Positions 63,280 to 64,000 of a stretch of DNA of 64,000 nucleotides are shown piece after piece. The notes beneath the pieces are model-generated. The model saw only the letters and a program-made list of their open reading frames with translations. It was not told where the DNA came from and did not search any database. This stretch comes from Candidatus Defluviibacillus avedoerensis (lineage in GTDB: Bacteria; Pseudomonadota; Gammaproteobacteria; Burkholderiales; Burkholderiaceae_C): positions 434,001 through 498,000 of the forward strand of contig JADJBS010000020.1 of the NCBI GenBank assembly GCA_016703665.1, written 5' to 3'. Position numbers and translations under genes: made by a program. Position 1 is the first letter of the stretch. Each line of letters starts with the position of its first letter.

Positions 63280-64000
63280 TCAAGTTTTCGCAGTGAATCC
63301 ATGGGCCCACCCCGCCTCACACCAACCTACCAGCAAGCTCCGTGCTTCCTCGCTGGCTTTTTGCATCGACGTGGCATCAATGCATCTCTTATCGGCCAGA
63401 CTGCGCATCAACCGAGCATCAGCACCGGCAGCGCGGTAGCTTTCGCCATTAATGAATATGTATTTGGGGTCATAAAGCATACGGGTACGCTTGTCCAGCA
63501 CGACGCCCGCACGGATATCCACCGCCTCAGCCCGCTGCTCAAACCAGACGGCTGCTTTGGGTTCCGTCAGATGCTCCCCAAGAATCTGGTTTTGCAAATC
63601 CACGTCTGCCAAGGCTGCCTTCAACTTGGAGCAAAGGGCTTCACGCGCAAACGCCTGCAAAGTTTCAGGCATCAGGGCAGGCGTGTCCATAGCGGGCTGC
63701 TTCGGGTCTCTATACAAGGTATCTGCTCCTGCACAATCTTCAGGATCATCGACCAAACGCTGCAGCAACTCCGTTCCCATTTGGTCGCGGGCCGGCACCT
63801 TGAACCCGATCGAATAGGTCATGCATTCACCCACGGCAATGCCATCATGCGCATACTTGGGCGGCAGGTAAAGCATATCGCCAGGTTCCAGCACATACTC
63901 AACCTCTGGCTGGAAATTGCTCAAAATTTTGAGGGGAACATCTTCCTCCAGCGATAAGTCTTTCTGACGCCCAATCCGCCAACGGCGCTGTCCGTGCGCC
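63280..64000 (-). CDS. roxA: Ribosomal-protein JmjC-type hydroxylase (RoxA/YcfD-like), 5' end outside window
   Basis: The C-terminal ~240 residues of a cupin/JmjC 2-oxoglutarate oxygenase that hydroxylates an Arg of ribosomal protein L16 (uL16) in characterised members. HGQRRWRIG at the window edge and VLEPGDMLYLPPKYAHDGIA match the jelly-roll core, where the His of YAHDGI is the third iron ligand. The C-terminal winged-helix-like part contains FINGESYRAAG. The reading frame is open to base 64000, so the start lies outside the window. Confidence 0.82.
   Translation of the reverse strand, partial: AHGQRRWRIGRQKDLSLEEDVPLKILSNFQPEVEYVLEPGDMLYLPPKYAHDGIAVGECMTYSIGFKVPARDQMGTELLQRLVDDPEDCAGADTLYRDPKQPAMDTPALMPETLQAFAREALCSKLKAALADVDLQNQILGEHLTEPKAAVWFEQRAEAVDIRAGVVLDKRTRMLYDPKYIFINGESYRAAGADARLMRSLADKRCIDATSMQKASEEARSLLVGWCEAGWAHGFTAKT

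Noticed and set aside
1..64000. CRISPR array, tRNA or rRNA genes
   Set aside because: No regularly spaced short repeats, cloverleaf-like sequences or conserved rRNA segments were noticed on either strand.

Overview
The window looks like a draft-quality stretch of a betaproteobacterial chromosome, most likely Comamonadaceae (Rhodoferax/Albidiferax-like). The reasons are the high-GC codon use, the ettA-DUF1631-TSUP gene order, the large chemotaxis cluster with several PAS-containing receptors, and a type I-like cellulose operon with bcsD and a proline-rich bcsP-like gene. No rRNA, tRNA, CRISPR array, insertion sequence or prophage gene was recognised.

Layout. 1-13.2 kb is housekeeping and metabolism: a 5'-truncated pbpC, a TerC-family membrane protein, a GH12-like lipoprotein glucanase, a hemerythrin-like protein, an FMN-dependent L-lactate-dehydrogenase-type enzyme, a minus-strand ettA > DUF1631 > TSUP operon coupled by ATGA overlaps, an RhlE-type helicase and a membrane-anchored TPR-like protein. 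13.2-14.0 kb has no convincing gene. 14.0-34.6 kb is one plus-strand chemotaxis cluster: receptor, small chemotaxis-associated gene, cheY, STAS, cheA, receptor, receptor, Aer/CetB-like PAS protein, receptor, cheW, cheV, receptor, cheR, cheD, cheB. 34.7-38.3 kb adds a divergent hybrid histidine kinase with an Hpt protein and a response regulator. 38.3-47.7 kb holds an Asp/Glu racemase-family gene, crcB, ridA, a minus-strand parE > lytic transglycosylase > parC group, an MFS transporter and a methyltransferase. 48.0-60.0 kb is a cellulose synthase operon in the order bcsD-bcsP-bcsQ-bcsA-bcsB-bcsC-TPR/Gln-Pro-rich gene, with no bcsZ. 60.0-64 kb has dapA, bamC, a bidirectional terminator, an Ala-rich lipoprotein, an unknown gene and a 3' fragment of a ribosomal-protein hydroxylase.

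How the parts fit. The chemotaxis cluster has receptor, coupling, kinase, adaptation and deamidase functions. Four of the five receptors end, or would end after repair, in an NFxxY pentapeptide that fits the CheR/CheB tether consensus. A soluble Aer-type PAS protein next to a receptor with a minimal periplasmic part resembles the bipartite CetA/CetB energy-taxis system. The reconstructed CheA carries two RLGxxL...Q repeats reminiscent of the c-di-GMP-binding MshEN fold. BcsA has a PilZ domain, so c-di-GMP could link motility and cellulose output in this genome; that is a hypothesis.

Quality warning. At least eleven one-base indels (plus one possible two-base event) interrupt otherwise intact genes, nearly all in short homopolymers and including the normally essential parE. 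They are best read as sequencing or assembly errors. Reconstructed gene lengths are divisible by three after single-base repair. A ~930-bp direct repeat, differing at about four positions, covers the 3' half of two receptors and the start of the PAS gene. It marks a recent recombination, or an assembly problem.
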